64,000 nt of DNA from Cervus elaphus (taxonomy: Eukaryota > Chordata > Mammalia > Artiodactyla > Cervidae): NCBI RefSeq assembly GCF_910594005.1, contig NC_057848.1:138518155-138582154 (forward strand), given 5' to 3'. Both the position numbers and the translations under genes were made by a program. The notes beneath the pieces were generated by a model, which was not told where the DNA came from, made no database searches, and saw only the letters and a program-made list of their open reading frames with translations. Shown piece after piece: positions 58,970-64,000 of the stretch. Numbering within the stretch: position 1 is the first letter of the stretch; every line of letters starts with the position of its first letter.

Positions 58970-59867
58970 GCTTTTGTTTAATGAAAAAGAGTTTAAAAGA
59001 CAACCAACAGAATGGGAGAAAATATTTGCAAATGATGTGACCAACAAGGGACTAATTTCCAAAATATACAAACAACTCATACAATCAAAAAAAGCGGTAG
59101 AATAGCGAAATAGACATTTCTCCAAAGAAGCCATGCAGATAACCAACAGGTATATGAAAAGATCCCCAACACTGCTTATTACTGGAGAAATGCAAATCTA
59201 AGCTACAATGAGGTATCATTTCACACTGGTCAGAATGGTCATCATTAAAAAGTCTACAAATAATAAATGCTAGAAAGGATGTGGAGAAAAAGAAACCTTC
59301 ATACACTGCTGGTGAGAATGCAAATTGGTACACCCACTATGAAAAATAGTATTGACAGTACTTAAAAAAACTAAAAACAGAGTTACCATATGATTCAGTG
59401 ATCCCACTTCTGAGCATATATCTGGAGAAAACCGTAATTCAAAAAGATACATGCACCCTAATGCTCATGGCAGCACTATTTACAACAGCCAAGATGGTGA
59501 AGTAACCTAACTGTACATTGACAGATGAATGGATAAAGTGGTATACATGCATGATGGGATATTACTCAGCCATAAAAAAAAGAATGAAATAATGCCATTC
59601 ACAGCAACATGGATGAACCTATAAATTATCATACTAAGTACATCAGATAAAGATAAATATCATATGATATCACTTATATGTGGAATCTAAAACATAATAC
59701 AAATGAACTTAAAATTTACAAAACAAAAATAGACTCACAGACTTGAAAAACAAACTTACAAAGGGAAGGGGGAAGATAAATTAGGAGTATGGGATACACA
59801 CTAATATAAATGAAATAGATAATCAACAAGGACCTACTATATAGAACACAGAACTATACTCAATCTC

Positions 59868-59921
<54 letters not shown>

Positions 59922-60100
59922 CGATTCTCAATATATATTCTCAATATACTCATATATACCTATATTTAGATTCTTTTCCATTATAGGTTATTATATAAAC
60001 TATACATTAACTACTACATAAACTATAATGGAAAATAATCTAAATATATATTCTATTCTAGAACACATTGTAACACATTGTAAGTCAACTATATTTGTGC
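58970..60100 (+). repeat. L1 ORF2 C-terminus and 3'UTR
   Basis: 'aatgggagaaaatatttgca', 'agacatttctccaaagaagc', 'gatattactcagccataaaa' and the tail 'aacaaggacctactatatag' run in L1 order. A (TA)22 tract at 59874-59917 lies within the 3'UTR. Confidence 0.85.
59874..59917. repeat. (TA)n microsatellite, about 22 units
   Basis: Pure alternating TA within the L1 3'UTR; likely length-polymorphic. Confidence 0.93.
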
Positions 60101-61388
60101 TGGGTACAAAATGTCCTAACTACCTTTATCTTCAGTCACACATGAGGTATCCAGGGCTGAGTTTTCTTGTTGAAGAGCCTCCAATGAAATGTGACTTACA
60201 CATTAAATAAGAAATTATCACTATTAAGCCTATGGTCTTCCCTGTTAGTTTCACATTTTCAAATTACTGCATTCTGATGCTTCTTTAGTACTTAAGAAGT
60301 TGTCTGTGACAAAAGCTAGAGTTAACTCCCAGATTCTGCCACTACCAATAAATCTGTTGTTTTCATGGATTAAAAAAGGAAAATAAACAGATTAGACCAA
60401 AAAAAAAGTGAAAAATACTGGAAAATATGTGTTCATTCATTCATGGAACAAACATTGCTAGATATTTCCATGTGCCATACAACTTACTAGGAACCAGAGG
60501 AAATATGGTACTTAGTTCCTATTCTGAAGAAAATTATAATACATACGATGACAGAAGACAAATGTGTGAAAACGGGAGACCGAGCCAGTCGAGGAAAAAC
60601 ATAACGCATTCATGTATTGTGGGCACAACACTGTATGCACTGTGGCCCACTCTGGAGAGTTAACATTCATTCTTGTCACAAACAAATCTGAGGGGTTGAA
60701 CACAATAGTAGTTTAATTCTCATTCATACAAAGTCTGGTCACATGTTTCTTCTGCAAAGGTGATGTAAGTCTCCAATCACCTTCCACGCTGTGTAACTAT
60801 ATCCTCAACAAATGATGTCAAGATTGCCATTACACCACCCAGTTGGCAGAAAGTGTGGCGACTGAACATGAATCACACCCACTTTTAAATGCCTCTATCC
60901 AGAAATAGCATACTACTGCCTCCTGCTTTTCATTTACAAGAACTTCTTATATGGTTCCAAATAGATTCGGGGAAGCTAGGGAATATACTTGCAACAGGGT
61001 GCCTAAGAAGAGGATGCCTAGTTTTTGGTGAGTATCTAGTCAGTTTTTACCCATCTATACTTCTGGTAGCCATCTCTCTCTTTCACTACTTCCCCACACT
61101 CTTCCCTTTCAGGGAGATATCTCAAGACTCCTGTAGCTCCATTTATTTGCATATGTTCAAAGCACTTTCTTGCAATTTTGAGTGAAATTAACCTTTCCTT
61201 TGAAATGCTCATAAATTCTCCCTACTCTTCCAAATCTTAAATACCTGTTAAAGATATGGAGATTCTCTGTGATTAACTTTCCTTTCTATTCTGATAAACT
61301 TCTAATGTATGAACTTCTCTCCTCTCCAGTTCAATCTTTCTCCTACTTTGAAAGGTGATTCTTGAAATATCTAAGAGTCTAGTGTCTT
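60101..61388. other. No gene recognised; old transposon-like pieces
   Basis: 60430-60500 (attcattcatggaacaaac) and 60690-61020 ('ggcagaaagtgtggcgactg', 'gattcggggaagctaggga') look like decayed mammalian-wide repeats that I cannot name. No coding signal. Confidence 0.35.
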
Positions 61389-61605
61389 AGGGCTTCCCTG
61401 ATGGCTCAGAAGATAGAGAATCCCCCTGGGATGCAGGAGACACAGGAGATGCAGCTTCGATCCCAGGATCAGGAAGATCTCCTGGAGGAGAGCATGGCAA
61501 CCCACTCCAGTACACTTGCCTAGAGAATTCTATGGACAGAGGAGCCTGGTGGGTTACAGTCCAAAAGGGTGGCAAAGTCGGACATGGCTGAGTGACTAAG
61601 CATAG
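61389..61605 (+). mobile_element. Bov-tA SINE
   Basis: 'agggcttccctgatggctca' to 'ctgagtgactaagcatagc'. Confidence 0.9.
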
Positions 61606-62267
61606 CACAACTTGTGACTAATGAAAATTTTCAGTTCAGAAACTGACAAGTAGGGGAAATATTATCAATTACAGCATCATGCATTTCTATTTCCTTAAGG
61701 GTTTTACACAATCTTCCTAATAACACACTAAGTTCATTTGAAGCTCATTGTTTTGGGGATTCATGTGGGAGTTTTCTGTCAGAGAATACTCCCAAGTGAA
61801 AAGAGAAGACATCCATTTCTTTAGACTGTAATTCTATGTTCTTTGGGCTTCACTTAATAGAACCAAGAAATTTCTCAATGACTCCCAAACTTTCCTTTTC
61901 TTAACAACTCTGTCATTTTGCCCTTTATTGCTCCTCTTTTTTTTCTATATTAATTCCCTTGCAATTCTTACTCCTTTTTTTATCTTGATCCTATATTTGA
62001 GGCAGGAATAACCATATCGTGTCCAAATTGCCTAGGAGAGAATCTAGATATTGTGGAACATGAGGCTATTATAATTTGGCATGGAGGACTTCTTAAAAAA
62101 AGGATGTAACATCATCATAACCAGTAGAGCCTTGGAAGTAGCCTGATCAAGTTATGGGCCCTAAAGATTGACCTTCATTAGTTTAATGGTAAATCTGCTT
62201 ATCACAGATAGTCCATCCCAGATCTGTTCTTCCTTTACACTGATTTGTTATTGTATATTCACTGTGT
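61606..62267. other. No gene recognised
   Basis: AT-rich non-coding sequence. Confidence 0.35.
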
Positions 62268-62473
62268 GTGTGTTAGTTGCTCAGTCGTGTCTGACTCTGC
62301 GATTCCATGGACTATAGCCTGCCAGACTCCTCTGTCCATAGAATTCTCCAGGCAAGAATCCTGGAGTAAGCAGCCATTCCCTTCTCCAGGGGATCTTTCC
62401 AACCCAGGGATCGAACCCAGGTCTCCTACATTGCAGACAGATTCTTAACTGTCTGAGCCACAACTGGAGGCCA
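62268..62473 (-). mobile_element. Bov-tA SINE
   Basis: 'tgttagttgctcagtcgtg' to 'gtctgagccacaactggagg', antisense. Confidence 0.9.
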
Positions 62474-62549
62474 TATTAACAGAGTTTCTGCTACATTTAT
62501 TTAGTATTGCAGTTTTACTTATTACGAAGCAGTGCTACAACCAGTACGC

Positions 62550-63513
62550 AGGTAAAGAAGCAACAGTTAGAACTGGACATGGAACAACAGACCAGTTCAA
62601 AATTGGGAAAAGAGTACATTGAGGCTGTATATTGTCACACTGCTTATTTAACTTATATGCAGAGTACATCATGTGAAATGCCAGCCTGGATGAAGCTGAA
62701 GGTGGAATCAAGATTGCCAGAAGAAATATCAATAACTTCAGATATGTAGATGACATCACCCTTATGGCAGAAAGTGAAGAGGAACTAAAGAGCTTCTTGA
62801 TGAAGGTGAAAGAGGAGAGTGAAAAAGCTGGCTTAAAACTCAACATTCAAAAAACTAAGATCATGCCATCTGGTCCCATCACTTCATGGCAAATAGATGG
62901 GGTAACAATGGAAACAGTGACAGACTTTATTTTCTTGGGCTCCAAAACCACTACAGATGGCGAGTGCAGCCATGAAATTAAAAGACCCTTGCTCCTTGGA
63001 AGAAAAGTTATGACAAACCTAGGCAGCATATTAAGAAGCAGGGATATCACTTTGCCGACAAAGGTCCATCTAGTCAAAGCTATGGTTTTTTCAGTAGTCA
63101 TGTATGGAAGTGTGAATTGGACCATAAAGAAGGCTGAGTGCCAAAGAATTGATGCTTTCAAACTTTGGTGCTATAGAAGACTCTTGAGAGTCCCTTGATC
63201 AGCAAGAAGATCAAACCAGTCAATCCTAAAGGAAATCAGCCCTGAATATTCACTGGAAGAATTGATGCTGAAGCTAAAGCGCTAGTACTTTGGCCACCTG
63301 ATGCACAGAGCCGACTCATTAGAAAAGATCCTGATGCTAGTTAAGACTGAAGGCAGCAGGAGAAGGGGATGACAGAGGATGAGACAGTTAGATGGCGTCA
63401 CTGACTCTATGAACATGAGTTAGAGCAAACTCCGGGAGATGGTGAAGGACAGGGAAGCTGGCGTGCTGCCATCCAAGGGGTCTCAGTGTTGGGCATGACT
63501 GAGAGACTAAACA
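62550..63513 (+). mobile_element. BovB (RTE) LINE 3' end with broken RT frame
   Basis: Starts upstream of the RT catalytic region ('aagaagcaacagttagaact', 'tgaggctgtatattgtcac') and runs to 'gagagactaaacaacaac'. A 144-codon open piece (62764-63198) holds ESEEELKSFL and the downstream RT/thumb region, and ends where a TGG-to-TGA change closes it at 63196-63198. Longer at its 5' side than the copy at 18818. Not autonomous. Confidence 0.92.
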
Positions 63514-64000
63514 ACAACTTCTGCAAAGAAGTAGCCGTGGACTGGTCAGAATCTCTCAGAGATTTAGTTCTTAATGTAAATCTGCCTATGAATAAAATCA
63601 GAGCTAGACGGGATTCTGAACTAGACAGGCAATGGAACTATTCCTTGGAAGGAGAGGGAGCTAAAGTTTGAGAAGCACAGATGGAGAGAGATGACATGCA
63701 ATTTTGTATTACTTATTGTGAAAAATAATATTTAAATGCAAAGGGAATCTTGGAAGCACTTGGCAATAGTCAACTTTTTTCTTTTCATCTTCCATCTCCT
63801 ATTTGTATTGCCACTAAATTGATAGAAAAACTTTAGGCTTTAAATAGACCTCAAAGCAAATCCTGGTTCTGATACTTACTTGCTATAAGATTATAACTTC
63901 TCTGATGAGACCACTGCAGCAAGTATGAAAGTAGAGAAAGATATCTAGTTTGTTGTTAGGATTTGTTTTAATATTTGCATATGTTAGGATCTATTATAAT
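63514..64000. other. No gene recognised
   Basis: Non-coding sequence to the window end. Confidence 0.35.

Overview
The window is mammalian genomic DNA from a ruminant, probably a bovid X chromosome. The ruminant call rests on many copies of BovB (RTE) LINE 3' ends, Bov-tA and Bov-A2 SINEs, tRNA-derived SINEs and the L1 3' tail typical of cattle, sheep and goats. The X call is an inference from the one clear gene, a MAGE-A family member. There are no bacterial-type operons, CRISPR arrays or RNA genes that I can support. Most of the sequence is layered interspersed repeats.

The single convincing protein gene is a MAGE-A10-like intronless-coding gene at 26686-27612 (+), 308 codons. It is preceded by about 1.9 kb of MAGE-type 5' flank built from roughly 200-240 bp degenerate modules. 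Each module carries a splice-donor-like motif, and one holds an ETS/GC-box cluster that could be the promoter. The frame upstream of the usable ATG still resembles the ancestral MAGE-A N-terminus but is cut by an in-frame TAG. The gene therefore appears to have lost its original start and to rely on a downstream methionine.

Region by region: 1-6 kb is old L1 3' ends and unannotated AT-rich DNA, including a tail-only retro-insertion at 4982-5035. 6.06-7.13 kb is a CpG-rich island-like block with splice-like motifs, possibly a promoter or first exon. 9.06-9.66 kb is a decayed GGAAT-type satellite. 10.7-15.7 kb holds MaLR-type and other LTR pieces plus clustered Bov-tA/Bov-A elements. 15.9-22.5 kb is an old L1 repeatedly broken by younger insertions: a tRNA SINE, a solo LTR, and a processed pseudogene of ENAH (Mena). 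The pseudogene is itself split by a tRNA SINE, which is split by BovB. 24.6-28 kb is the MAGE locus. 30.6-31.6 kb is an antisense class II solo LTR with a perfect 6-bp target duplication. 33.9-36.4 kb is an L1 ORF2/3'UTR remnant. The remaining 28 kb is mostly unannotated DNA seeded with SINEs, L1 tails, MIR, a MER5A-like hAT element and BovB fragments, one of which (49168-49461) shows a textbook 5' inversion.

I did not find a previously undescribed functional system. The most interesting items are the eroded start of the MAGE-A10-like gene with its modular 5' flank, and the four-level nest containing the ENAH pseudogene. Insertion boundaries with coordinates to the base come from target-site duplications I could read. 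Other repeat edges are approximate.
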